NCBI RefSeq assembly: GCF_945873775.1
Contig: NZ_CAMCEC010000026.1
Coordinates: 1 to 32,341 of the forward strand
Length of the DNA: 32,341 bases
Direction of reading: 5' to 3'
Source: an uncultured Treponema sp.
GTDB taxonomy: Bacteria > Spirochaetota > Spirochaetia > Treponematales > Treponemataceae
The notes below the pieces were generated by a model. The model was not told where the DNA came from. It searched no databases and saw only the letters and a program-made list of their open reading frames with translations. The position numbers were made by a program, and so were the translations under genes. This document shows, one piece after another, positions 24,369-32,303 of this stretch (within the stretch, counting starts at the first letter, position 1; each line of letters starts with the position of its first letter).

Positions 24369-25902
24369 ATGAAAAAACTGATTTTTTCTATTTTACCAGC
24401 ATTTTTGTTCGCATTTATTTCGTGCATGAACATGAGCTCCGGCTCCGGTGAAAACGGCTCTGTCCGTGTTGCCCTGCCCGGAAGCGGTCGCGCCACATAC
24501 AGTTACGACAAAAACAACGCCGACAAATTCATTGTGCGCCTCTATAATGACGGTTTTGACCAAACCGAGGACGGAACTGTGGGGGGGGGTAATAGAGTTT
24601 GGCGACCTGGAGCCGGGAAAATACACTGCCACAGCGGAAGCCTGGAACCTAGGCGAAAACATCCTTGAAGGCAGCGGAAGCACAGAGATTACCGTAAGAG
24701 CCGGCGAAACCACAGACTGCAATATTACAATGATTCTTGAGGGGCAAAACGCGTACTGTTCAAAATACATGCTCATTCCTGATTCTGGAGGCAATATGTA
24801 CGCCTACGACTATTTAACTTGCACTGAGAAGAAAAACTGGCCTTGTAATTCTTTTCCTTGTTTATATTTTGCAGAAAGCAATGATGGTAGCATTTATTAT
24901 GTAAAACAAAACTATAACTCTAGCCTTGATATTTATGATAATTATTATACTTGGAAATACAACTTTAACACTGATAAGGCTGAATCTGCAATAGTTGTTC
25001 AAAATATAAATGCAGGCTTTTTTGATGGTTGCTATGACAGTACAACAGATATTTATTGGGTTATTCGTGAGGCTGTTGACAGTAATAATCTATCTTCATA
25101 CACCTTGTGTTTATACAAAGACGGATCTGGATATAATACAGGAATTATCAGAAATGGTTTTGGAAATTGCGCAATTAGAGGCGAAAATCTTTATTATTCA
25201 TTTGGTAATGATTCAATCGGCTATGCAACATTTGACTACACAACAAGAGACGGCTCTGCAAATCCAATAACAACAAAAACTTTGGCTGATTTTGACGTTT
25301 CTGGCACAATAACAGACATGGCAGTTCTTGAAGACGGAACAGTGGCAGTTCTTGTGCGCTCTGTTGGCGTAGATTCAGAAACAGAAGGTTTTAACAATAT
25401 GTCGCTTAGCGATAAAGGCACTGTATACAGCCGCGGCGCGCTCGTTCTTTTGTCTTCGGACTTGTCTAAAGTTGAAAAAGTTATTGGCTGGACAGATTCT
25501 CAAAGAACAATAAGCGCAACAAATGTTGAAAATGCCGAAAATTATGTAAAAAAATGGACATCAATCACTGCTTACATTCCAGATTATGCCGAGCGCAATT
25601 CGCACTTTTACGGGCCAATGCGCATTGTAGCAATCCGCCCTAAGGAGCTTGTGATTGCAGACTGCGGCGCAAACTTTGTCCTGCCGGATTATGACGGCAA
25701 AAAGAACGGCAAAAGGAACGGCAAAATGTACGCTCACAACAGGCTTATGACCGTAAACCTGCGCAACTTTGCCATAGGCTGCAAAAAAGAATTCAGTGAA
25801 AGCGAGCTAAAGTTCAAAGACCTGATGATCAGCGGTGGCAGCACAGACTCGTATACAATCCAAGCTAGTAGCAGTTACAATGCATGTGAAACTGAAAAAT
25901 AA
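24369..25902 (+). CDS. Surface lipoprotein split by a poly-G frameshift, probably phase variable
   Basis: Two frames join into one protein of about 510 residues if one G is removed from the nine-G run at 24581-24589. As written, the first frame (from ATG 24369 after AAGGAGGA) ends at 24668 with 99 residues. The second frame holds the rest to 25902 and has no ribosome site of its own. The N terminus is a lipoprotein signal (LFAFISC). A short beta-sandwich-like region crosses the tract (GSVRVALPGSGRATYSYDKN to GKYTATAEAWN). A Tyr/Asn-rich part (about 135-480) may be a beta-propeller. No enzyme motif is seen. The centre (about 24840-25250) is AT-rich, while both ends are GC-richer, suggesting a mosaic. 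A sequencing error at the run is the alternative. Confidence 0.75.
24581..24589 (+). repeat. Nine-G homopolymer tract (candidate phase-variation switch)
   Basis: Nine consecutive G in the coding region of the lipoprotein gene. At nine G the downstream frame is lost; eight (or eleven) would restore the full protein. Confidence 0.85.
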
Positions 25903-25923
25903 AGTAACTATATTGCCTGAAAA

Positions 25924-26036
25924 CTGTCATTCCGCACTGAAACTTTGCTGTCATTCCCGCAGTTGATGTGGGAATCTGAAATAGATACTCCGGTCAAGCC
26001 GGATAATGACATGGGGGACAAGCCCGAAGATGACAG
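25924..26036. repeat. Composite palindromic repeat D
   Basis: CTGTCAT (25924-25930) and ATGACAG (26030-26036) bound a block. Inside are a second TGTCATTCCCGCA with a TGTGGGAAT partner, a CTCCGG/CCGG hairpin followed by TAATGACA, and GGGG..CCC. It follows the phase-variable lipoprotein gene and is the most complex of the four related blocks. Confidence 0.65.
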
Positions 26037-26099
26037 TTGAGAATCAATAGTCATTAAAACTCGAAATAGAAACTAGAAGATTTTTTACTTTAGTGGGTT

Positions 26100-26192
26100 C
26101 TTAGGGCAGCAGCCCTAAGCGGTGCAGGAAAAGGTGGGTGGTATGGAGGGAGGAAGAACCACGCTTCCGAAGTAGCGGTTCTTCTTCCCTCC
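26100..26192. repeat. Two strong hairpins upstream of tex
   Basis: CTTAGGGC/GCCCTAAG (26100-26119, loop AGCA) is an eight-base-pair hairpin. It is followed by a long hairpin with a 16-base stem (26145-26160 with 26177-26192, one G-U pair) and a loop that itself contains CTTC/GAAG. Neither has a T-run after it. With repeat D this fills the 338-bp gene-free gap before tex; I see no gene there. Confidence 0.6.
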
Positions 26193-26203
26193 AAAAGTTC
26201 TAC

Positions 26204-26232
26204 TTTACGCAAGGTTGTTTTTTTCGTAAAAT
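26204..26232 (+). promoter_or_regulatory. Promoter of tex, probably leaderless
   Basis: TTTACG at 26204-26209, 17 bases, TAAAAT at 26227-26232, eight bases before the ATG at 26241. No ribosome binding site is present. Confidence 0.5.
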
Positions 26233-26240
26233 AGCGTCCT

Positions 26241-28595
26241 ATGGAATTTACTCAAGAGAAAATCGACTCGTTGACAGTCAATGAAGTTGAAATTATGAAA
26301 AAAATCGCTGAGGAGCTGAATATAAAAGTTCCTCAGGTAAGCGCGGTCATCAGCCTTGTTCAGGAAGGATGCACTATTCCTTTTATTGCCCGTTACCGCA
26401 AAGAAAAGCACGGCTCGCTTGATGAGCTTCAGGTGCGTGAATGCGACCACTTGTTTACTTCCTATAAAAATCTGGAAGAACGCCGCCTTGAAATTGTAAA
26501 GGGCATATTCAATCAGAACAAGCTAACTGAATCTTTGTACAATGCCGCAATGGGAGCAAAAACTCTTTCTGAGCTTGAAGACTTGTGGGCGCCATTTAAA
26601 AAGAAGAAAAAGACCCGCGGAATGGTTGCGCAGGAAAAGGGACTTGAGCCTTTGGCAGATGCCATGTATGACCTTGATGACGCTGCTCTTCTTGAAAAGG
26701 CAAAGGAATTCATAAAGACAGATAACGAGGATTCGGCTTTAAATGTTGAAACTTCGGAAGATGCGATTGCCGGCGCAAAGGATATTGTTGCCGAGCGTGT
26801 TGCTCAGGATTCCAAGAACCGCGAAACAGTCCATTCACTTTATATGGAAACCGGCTCAATTGTCACAAAAGGAATTGTTCCAGACGGACAGGATGCTGAA
26901 ACTGTTGAAAAAACTTCTACATATAAAATGTACTGGGATTACAGCGAACCGTTGAATCAGGTTAAGCCGCATAGAATTCTTGCAATCAACCGTGCAGAAC
27001 GTGAAGGCGCACTTGAAGTTACAATTTCTGTTGATGTTGACGAGGCTGTAAAAGTTATTCAGAAAAAATACACAATTAACAACAAGGCTTTTTCTGAAGC
27101 CATTGAAGACGGAGTTGTGCGCCTTTTAAGCCCTGCTGTTGTGCGTGAAATCCGAAGCGATGAAACTGATGAAGCTGACGAGCATGGAATTGGAATTTTC
27201 AGTGAAAACTTAAAGAACCTCCTGATGACTCAGCCTATAAAAGGTAGCCGCGTTCTTGGTGTTGACCCTGGAATCCGCACTGGAACAAAATGCGCCGCCC
27301 TTGATGAAACTGGAAAATATCTTGGCTACTTTTTGATTAAGCAGGTTGCAGATCCAGAAGGCTCATATAAAGCAATCAATGATGCGATTGACAAGTACGA
27401 TATTCAGGTTGTCGCAGTCGGAAACGGAACAGGAAGCCAGGAAGTTCAGGCGATTGTAAGCAAGGTAATCAGCGAAAATTATTCTGATGTTATGTATACT
27501 GTTGTTGATGAGTCCGGAGCCTCTGTTTATTCTGCAAGCGACATTGCCCGCGAGGAATTCCCGGAGCTTGACCTTACAATCCGCGGCGCAATTTCAATGG
27601 GAAGAAGATTGCAGGATCCTCTTGCCGAGCTTGTAAAAATCGACCCGAAGGCAATCGGTGTTGGACTTTACCAGCACGATGTAAACCAGAAAAAACTTTC
27701 GGATACTTTGGATGAAGTAGTTGGCTCTGTTGTAAATCAGGTTGGCGTGAACTTGAACACTGCGAGCGCAAGCCTTTTAAAATATGTTTCTGGAATCAAC
27801 AGTTCTCTTGCAAAAAAAATTGTTGCCTACCGTGATACAAACGGAAAAATAACAAGCCGCGAGGATTTGAAAAAAGTTTCGGGGCTTGGACCAAAGGCAT
27901 TTGAGCAGTGCGCGGGATTCTTGAAAATTCCAGAAAGTTCAAATCCGCTTGATAACACTTGGGTTCACCCGGAAAACTACGAAGTTGCAAAAGAAGTTCT
28001 TCCGCTTGTTCAGAAAAAGGAAAAGATTTCCGCAGAGCTGAAAAAGCAGCTGGAAGAAAAATACAGTGTCGGCGAAACTACAATTAACGATATTGTTGAA
28101 GAGCTTGCAAAACCTAACCGTGATCCGCGCGACGGCTATCCTGCTCCAATCATGCAGAAAGGCGTTTTGAACTTTGAAGACCTCAAGGTTGGAATGAAAG
28201 TTACCGGCAAGATTAAAAATGTTGTTGACTTTGGCGCGTTTGTAGACATTGGTTTGCACGAAACTGGACTTATCCACATTTCTGAGCTTAGCGACAGTTT
28301 TGTTTCTGACCCAATGGACGTAATCAAAGTTGGCGATGTAAAAGAATTTACAATAATCGATTTGGACACAGACCGAAAAAGAATCAGCCTTTCATTAAAA
28401 TCTGATGCTGCAAGCCGTCCTGCTGGAGGAGTTTCTTCTGGCGCAAAGAAAAAAGTTGTGGTTGTGAAAAAACATTCAGCTTCTGGAGAAAAGACTTCGT
28501 TCGATAAGAATAGAAAGCCTCGCCATGAAAAGCAGAATTTTGGCAGCGACGACGGAATGTACTATAATCCATTTGCGGCATTGCTCAAGAAGTAA
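26241..28595 (+). CDS. tex: Tex-family S1 RNA-binding protein
   Basis: Tex is a conserved nucleic-acid-binding protein linked to transcription. The 784-residue protein has the usual order: an N-terminal helical region with TIPFIARYRKEKHGSLDELQ (about 47-66), and a YqgF/RNase H-like domain starting near residue 336 (RVLGVDPGIRTGTKCA). A helix-hairpin-helix pair lies near 500-560 (VNLNTASASLLKYVSGI and KVSGLGPKAFEQCAG), and an S1 domain near 648-720 (VGMKVTGKIKNVVDFGAFVDIGLHETGLIHISEL). The tail is basic and disordered (VVVKKHSASGEK). The ATG at 26241 is favoured by the promoter eight bases upstream; a later in-frame ATG at 26295 would also give a family-like N terminus. Confidence 0.95.
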   Translation: MEFTQEKIDSLTVNEVEIMKKIAEELNIKVPQVSAVISLVQEGCTIPFIARYRKEKHGSLDELQVRECDHLFTSYKNLEERRLEIVKGIFNQNKLTESLYNAAMGAKTLSELEDLWAPFKKKKKTRGMVAQEKGLEPLADAMYDLDDAALLEKAKEFIKTDNEDSALNVETSEDAIAGAKDIVAERVAQDSKNRETVHSLYMETGSIVTKGIVPDGQDAETVEKTSTYKMYWDYSEPLNQVKPHRILAINRAEREGALEVTISVDVDEAVKVIQKKYTINNKAFSEAIEDGVVRLLSPAVVREIRSDETDEADEHGIGIFSENLKNLLMTQPIKGSRVLGVDPGIRTGTKCAALDETGKYLGYFLIKQVADPEGSYKAINDAIDKYDIQVVAVGNGTGSQEVQAIVSKVISENYSDVMYTVVDESGASVYSASDIAREEFPELDLTIRGAISMGRRLQDPLAELVKIDPKAIGVGLYQHDVNQKKLSDTLDEVVGSVVNQVGVNLNTASASLLKYVSGINSSLAKKIVAYRDTNGKITSREDLKKVSGLGPKAFEQCAGFLKIPESSNPLDNTWVHPENYEVAKEVLPLVQKKEKISAELKKQLEEKYSVGETTINDIVEELAKPNRDPRDGYPAPIMQKGVLNFEDLKVGMKVTGKIKNVVDFGAFVDIGLHETGLIHISELSDSFVSDPMDVIKVGDVKEFTIIDLDTDRKRISLSLKSDAASRPAGGVSSGAKKKVVVVKKHSASGEKTSFDKNRKPRHEKQNFGSDDGMYYNPFAALLKK

Positions 28596-28665
28596 AAAAT
28601 GCTAAAAGCCTAAAAGCTTGTGCTTTGCAATGTGCATTTTTGGAACAAGTTTTTCAGACTGACTG

Positions 28666-28718
28666 TAATAACAATTTGCCTTGGCTACTTTTTTAGGCGG
28701 CGGGGCAAATTGTTATTA
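28666..28718. repeat. 15-bp perfect inverted repeat between tex and tRNA-fMet
   Basis: TAATAACAATTTGCC (28666-28680) pairs exactly with 28704-28718 around a GC-rich loop. It lies 70 bp after the tex stop and 16 bp before the tRNA promoter. It may terminate tex transcription (no T-run follows on the plus strand) or bind a factor. Confidence 0.55.
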
Positions 28719-28734
28719 AAAACAGATATTGCTA

Positions 28735-28763
28735 TTGACACTCGCTGTTATTTTTCATATTAT
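28735..28763 (+). promoter_or_regulatory. Promoter of the initiator tRNA gene
   Basis: TTGACA at 28735-28740, 17 bases, TATTAT at 28758-28763: nearly consensus, as expected for a stable RNA gene. The start should lie about 10 bases before the tRNA 5' end. Confidence 0.8.
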
Positions 28764-28780
28764 ATAAAAACATATTACGA

Positions 28781-28853
28781 CGCTGGGTAGAGCAGTTGGC
28801 AGCTCGTCGGGCTCATAACCCGGAGGCCGTTGGTTCAAGTCCAACCCCAGCTA
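28781..28853 (+). tRNA. Initiator tRNA-fMet (anticodon CAT)
   Basis: A complete cloverleaf of 73 nt without encoded CCA. The anticodon loop CTCATAA gives CAT. Initiator features are visible: three consecutive G-C pairs (GGG/CCC) in the anticodon stem, an unpaired first position (C1 against T72), and a D-stem GAGC/GCTC with an A-T pair. The T-arm is GTTGG/CCAAC with loop TTCAAGT. The central part is almost identical to E. coli tRNA-fMet as I recall it. Confidence 0.95.
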
Positions 28854-28892
28854 TAAAAAACTTCAGATTCGCTCTGAAGTTTTTTTTGTTTT
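28836..28892. repeat. Direct repeat, copy 1: tRNA 3' end plus terminator
   Basis: The last 18 bases of the tRNA gene and its terminator (57 bp in all) are repeated at 29019-29076. Confidence 0.85.
28861..28887 (+). terminator. Intrinsic terminator of the tRNA gene
   Basis: CTTCAGA/TCTGAAG with a five-base loop followed by eight T, seven bases after the tRNA. Confidence 0.9.
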
Positions 28893-29018
28893 AAATCCAT
28901 CTGTTGGACTTGAAGCGAAACTTGCGCCGACCAAATGGGAGGAAGAGCAGACAGGAAGTCTGCGTAAGCAAGTGAAGCCGGGCTGGAATATTGACGCAGG
29001 ACGCGGAAATATGGAAGC
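28893..29018. other. 126-bp segment between the duplicated tRNA ends
   Basis: No supported gene. Near its left end, GTTGGACTTGAA (28903-28914) is an inverted copy of the tRNA T-arm (28834-28845). The segment is GC-richer than its surroundings. An antisense open frame across it is only the tRNA read backwards. Confidence 0.5.
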
Positions 29019-29076
29019 CAAGTCCAACCCCAGCTATAAAAAACTTCAGATTCACTCTGAAGTTTTTTTTTGTTTT
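29019..29076. repeat. Direct repeat, copy 2: attachment-site-like tRNA 3' end plus terminator
   Basis: Second copy of the tRNA 3' end and terminator, with one base change in the hairpin loop and one extra T. A duplicated tRNA 3' end is the usual mark of site-specific integration. The defence genes start 74 bp to the right. Confidence 0.8.
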
Positions 29077-29111
29077 GAAACACTTGTCCTATGATAACAA
29101 CCTTTTTTTCG

Positions 29112-29120
29112 TGCTATAAT
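29112..29120 (+). promoter_or_regulatory. Extended -10 promoter of hsdM
   Basis: TGCTATAAT at 29112-29120 is a consensus extended -10 box with no good -35. GGAAGA at 29140-29145 is the ribosome binding site for the ATG at 29150. Confidence 0.55.
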
Positions 29121-29149
29121 CAACGCAGAAATATTTTTTGGAAGAAACA

Positions 29150-30892
29150 ATGACCGACTCAGAACTCAAAACCTTAAAAGACAACCTCTGGCACGCTGCA
29201 GATGTTCTTCGCGCCGGAGCTCACCTTGCGGCAAATAAATACGGACAGCCAATTTTAGGACTCATTTTTTTGCGCTATGCAGATATTCTTTATAAACAGC
29301 ACAAAGCAGAAATAGAAGCCGAATACAATAAATCAAAAGGCACACGAGCCGAAAAATCAATAAAAGATATTTCAATCAAATACTGCGGTTTTTATCTCCC
29401 GCCAGAAGCCTATTATACAACAATCAACGACGCACCCGATGACGCAAACAAAGCAACACTCGTAAAAAAGGCGATGGAAGCCATAGAACGCGAAAACGAA
29501 AAGATGGACGGAGTTCTTCCAAAAGAAGTGTACGGCCAGCTCGTACCCGAAGAAGAACCGGAACTTCTTTCCAACATCATGCGCATTTTTATGGACATTC
29601 CCGAAAATATCAGCGTAGACCTCTTTGGCGAAATCTACGAATTCTTTCTTGGCGAGTTTGCCCTTCAGGAAGGAAAAGACGGCGGAACCTTCTATACGCC
29701 AGCAACCGTAGTCCGCTACATGGTAGAAGTTCTTCAGCCACAGAATGGCGAAAAGAAAATCTTAGACCCAGCCTGTGGTTCCGGCGGTATGTTTGTTCAG
29801 GCAGCCCGCTTTATGCACCGCCATAACAAAGCCTCAGACGAAGTAATGAAGTTCCGCTGTTATGGTGTAGAAAAAGAACCCGACACCGTAAAGCTTGCAA
29901 AAATGAATCTTCTTTTGAACAACGTCCGCGGCGAAATCGTAGAAGCAAACTCCTTCTATTCAGACCCACACAATGCAGTAGGCAACTTTGATTACGTAAT
30001 GGCAAATCCGCCATTCAACGTAGACGAAGTTGTGTATGACAAAGTAAAAGACGACCCGCGCTTTAATATCTACGGAGTTCCAAAGAACAAATCCAAAACA
30101 GCCAAAAAAGGCAGCGACAAAAAAGAAACAGTTCCAAATGCAAACTACCTCTGGATAAGCTACTTTGCAAGCTCCCTCAACGCCACAGGAAAAGCAGCCC
30201 TTGTTATGGCAAACTCCGCAAGCGATGCCGGCGGTTCAGAACTTGAAATCCGCAAAAAGATGATAGAAGAAGGAATCATCAGCCAGATGGTAACCCTTCC
30301 AAGCAATATGTTTTCTTCCGTTACACTTCCTGCAACCCTCTGGTTCTTCGACAAACAGAAAACTCAAGACGAGCAGAAGAAAGACAAAATCCTTTTTATA
30401 GATGCCCGCTCAATTTTTACCCAGGTAGACCGCGCCCACAGAAAGTTCAGCGACGAACAGATAAAAAATCTGGGAATCATTACCCGACTCTACAACGGCG
30501 ACACCCAGTCCTTTAAAGACCTCATAGCAGAATACACCACCGCCCTTAAAGCCGCACCAGAAGCCAGCGACGACAAAGAAGTAAAAACAAAAGCCTACTG
30601 GCAGTCACAGATCGACTGGCTCAACGAACGCTTCCCGGACGGCACCTACACCGATGTAATAGGCCTCTGCAAAGCCGCCAGCATAGAAGGCGAAGACGGC
30701 ATCCGCGACCAGGATTATTCCCTCAACGCCGGCCGCTACGTAGGAGTTGTAATCGAAGACGATGGTATGACCGAAGCTGAGTTCAAAGCCAAAATGCTAG
30801 GCCTCAATACCGAACTTGGTGACTTAAGCAAAGAAGCCGCAACTCTGGAAGCTAGAATAGCAGATAATTTGAAGGAGTTGTTTGGGGAATGA
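29150..30892 (+). CDS. hsdM: Type I restriction-modification DNA methyltransferase subunit HsdM
   Basis: HsdM methylates adenine (N6) at the site chosen by HsdS and forms part of the M2S or R2M2S complex. The 580-residue protein has the N-terminal helical domain (LWHAADVLRAGAHLAANKYGQPILGLIFLRYAD), the SAM-binding motif DPACGSGGM with Asp206, and the catalytic NPPF with Asn286. The C-terminal region is rich in helices and ends in a coiled-coil-like stretch. The ATG at 29150 is preferred to the TTG at 29138, which lies upstream of the ribosome site. Codon usage (many GCC, CTC and CGC codons) differs from the T-rich neighbours, which indicates transfer. No hsdR is in the window; it may lie downstream. 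Confidence 0.95.
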   Translation: MTDSELKTLKDNLWHAADVLRAGAHLAANKYGQPILGLIFLRYADILYKQHKAEIEAEYNKSKGTRAEKSIKDISIKYCGFYLPPEAYYTTINDAPDDANKATLVKKAMEAIERENEKMDGVLPKEVYGQLVPEEEPELLSNIMRIFMDIPENISVDLFGEIYEFFLGEFALQEGKDGGTFYTPATVVRYMVEVLQPQNGEKKILDPACGSGGMFVQAARFMHRHNKASDEVMKFRCYGVEKEPDTVKLAKMNLLLNNVRGEIVEANSFYSDPHNAVGNFDYVMANPPFNVDEVVYDKVKDDPRFNIYGVPKNKSKTAKKGSDKKETVPNANYLWISYFASSLNATGKAALVMANSASDAGGSELEIRKKMIEEGIISQMVTLPSNMFSSVTLPATLWFFDKQKTQDEQKKDKILFIDARSIFTQVDRAHRKFSDEQIKNLGIITRLYNGDTQSFKDLIAEYTTALKAAPEASDDKEVKTKAYWQSQIDWLNERFPDGTYTDVIGLCKAASIEGEDGIRDQDYSLNAGRYVGVVIEDDGMTEAEFKAKMLGLNTELGDLSKEAATLEARIADNLKELFGE

Positions 30893-30900
30893 AAAAAGTA

Positions 30901-30929
30901 TTGACAATTTTTATAAATGACTTTAAATT
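30901..30929 (+). promoter_or_regulatory. Promoter of the small RNA upstream of abiF-like gene
   Basis: TTGACA at 30901-30906, 17 bases, TAAATT at 30924-30929, starting eight bases after the hsdM stop. Start of transcription is expected near 30936. Confidence 0.7.
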
Positions 30930-30935
30930 AGGGGT

Positions 30936-30988
30936 AACAAGACCCTGCACGCCTCTTAACAATGCGTCTCACGCGGGGTTATTTTTTT
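30936..30988 (+). ncRNA. Candidate self-terminating antitoxin-type small RNA of the AbiF-like system
   Basis: Directly behind a strong promoter lies a compact fold that ends in a terminator. The outer stem is ACCCTGC (30942-30948) with GCGGGGT (30973-30979), seven pairs with one G-U. An inner hairpin ACGC/GCGT (30949-30952 with 30964-30967) can form, or alternatively GCGT/ACGC (30964-30967 with 30971-30974). A seven-T run follows at 30982-30988. A 5' extension could also pair GGGT (30932-30935) with ACCC (30942-30945). The product would be about 50 nt. Structured RNAs next to AbiF-family HEPN genes have been described as RNA antitoxins; assignment here is by position and structure only. Confidence 0.6.
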
Positions 30989-31019
30989 GCCCTTTTGAGT
31001 TTTTTATCAGGAGGACAAA

Positions 31020-31919
31020 ATGATTTTTTCAAAACCACCTCGAACACCCGAATACTTAGCACAAAAATTAATTTCAAATGGATTGCAAGATATTTCTGAA
31101 AGTGAATTGACAGAGATATTCCAATCCGTAAATTATTATAAATTACGTGGTTATACATATCCATATCAAGATAATTCTGTGCCTGATTCTCCCTTTTTGC
31201 CAAATGTAAAATGGTCTTATATTTGGAATGATTTTAATTTTGATCTAAAATTGAGAACCTTGTTATTTTCCAGCATAAGTTTCATAGAGACTGCATTGAA
31301 AACTCGCATGACACTCGTTTCTCTGACATTGGGTGCAACTTGGTATCTGAACAACCGTTTATTTAAAAGCCAGAATGCATTCAATTCTGATTTAGCATTT
31401 TTACAGAATGATTGGAACAGGGCTTCTGAGGAATTTAAAAATCATTATGAAACAACATACCCAGAATCCCCGAATCCTCCTTCATGGATGATATTTGAAA
31501 CTTCAAGTTTTGGACCGATAAGTAAATTCTTTAAGAATATGAAGCCACAACTTGCAGAAAAAGAAAACATCTGTGATTACTTTGGTTTTGACAAAGCTGA
31601 CGGTAACAAACTTGCAACTTGGTTTCAGGTGATAAATATAGTTAGAAATATATGTGCTCATCATGGACGACTTTATTCACGTCAGTTAATAACAACGCCC
31701 GTTTTTGTCGTGCCACAGAAAGGTAATTGGGTTAGCTCTTGGCCTAATCCTAATCGAGTTTATGCTGCGATATGCATTATTAAAAATTTTTTGGATATTT
31801 GTAATCCGAATAATACATTTGTGGCGGAGTTAAAGGAACTTATGAAGATGGTAAGACCAGAACAATTGCCATCAATGGGGTTCCCTGCTGATTGGGAGGC
31901 AGAATTGTTGTTTAGTTAA
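31020..31919 (+). CDS. Abi family (AbiD/AbiF-like, Abi_2) HEPN protein
   Basis: A 299-residue protein of the Abi_2 (AbiD/AbiF) family, implicated in abortive infection. The N-terminal block PPRTPEYLAQKLISNGL and the following VNYYKLRGYTYPYQ are typical. The HEPN ribonuclease motif R-x4-H is at Arg209-His214 (RNICAHHGRLY), with a second conserved stretch SFIETALKTRM earlier. Such proteins are RNA-cleaving or RNA-binding toxins that act when phage infection upsets control. The ATG follows a strong AGGAGGA. It lies between hsdM and an hsdS fragment, a frequent arrangement for Abi_2 genes in type I loci. A promoter and structured small RNA sit just upstream. Its base composition is more AT-rich than hsdM, so it probably arrived separately. 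Confidence 0.9.
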   Translation: MIFSKPPRTPEYLAQKLISNGLQDISESELTEIFQSVNYYKLRGYTYPYQDNSVPDSPFLPNVKWSYIWNDFNFDLKLRTLLFSSISFIETALKTRMTLVSLTLGATWYLNNRLFKSQNAFNSDLAFLQNDWNRASEEFKNHYETTYPESPNPPSWMIFETSSFGPISKFFKNMKPQLAEKENICDYFGFDKADGNKLATWFQVINIVRNICAHHGRLYSRQLITTPVFVVPQKGNWVSSWPNPNRVYAAICIIKNFLDICNPNNTFVAELKELMKMVRPEQLPSMGFPADWEAELLFS

Positions 31920-31949
31920 ATGCAGGCGAACGAAAATAGGAACTAACGA

Positions 31950-32303
31950 ATGAAAGATTGGAAAGAATATAGATTAGGTGAAATGATACAATGCAATCCT
32001 CAAGTCAAACTAGAAAAGGGAAAATCATATACTCTAATTGATATAGATAGCATAGAAATTGGTTCGCGTTATGTAAAAGGAAAAGAACTTACTGAGTATG
32101 ATGGACAAAGTGGATGTCATTTTCAGAACGGTGATACTGTTATGGCCAGAATTACACCTTGTCTTGAGAATGGAAAAATAGCACAAGTACAATGCGAATC
32201 ACAAAAAGGTTTTGGTTCAACAGAATTATTTGTGTTTAGAGGAACAGAAAATAAAACTGATAGTGATTATGTATTTAATTTAATGTTATTAGAGTTCGCC
32301 TGA
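31950..32303 (+). CDS. hsdS: Truncated type I restriction specificity subunit HsdS (N-terminal target-recognition domain)
   Basis: This encodes the first part of an HsdS target-recognition domain: WKEYRLGEMIQCNPQV at the start, GDTVMARITPCLENGKIAQV and GFGSTELFVFRG later. These are conserved blocks of such domains. The frame stops at 32303 after 117 residues, well short of one domain (about 150-180) and of a full two-domain HsdS (about 400). The break comes at LMLLEF, where family members continue with a helical segment. It may be a frameshift, a recombination break or the edge of a silent cassette. The window ends 38 bases later, and the following bases show no continuation. The gene starts 30 bp after abiF-like; no good ribosome site is seen. 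Confidence 0.8.
   Translation: MKDWKEYRLGEMIQCNPQVKLEKGKSYTLIDIDSIEIGSRYVKGKELTEYDGQSGCHFQNGDTVMARITPCLENGKIAQVQCESQKGFGSTELFVFRGTENKTDSDYVFNLMLLEFA

Noticed and set aside
28835..29083. Minus-strand frame of 82 residues with a repeated segment
   Set aside because: It is the antisense of the tRNA end, the terminator and their duplicate; the protein repeat only mirrors the DNA repeat.
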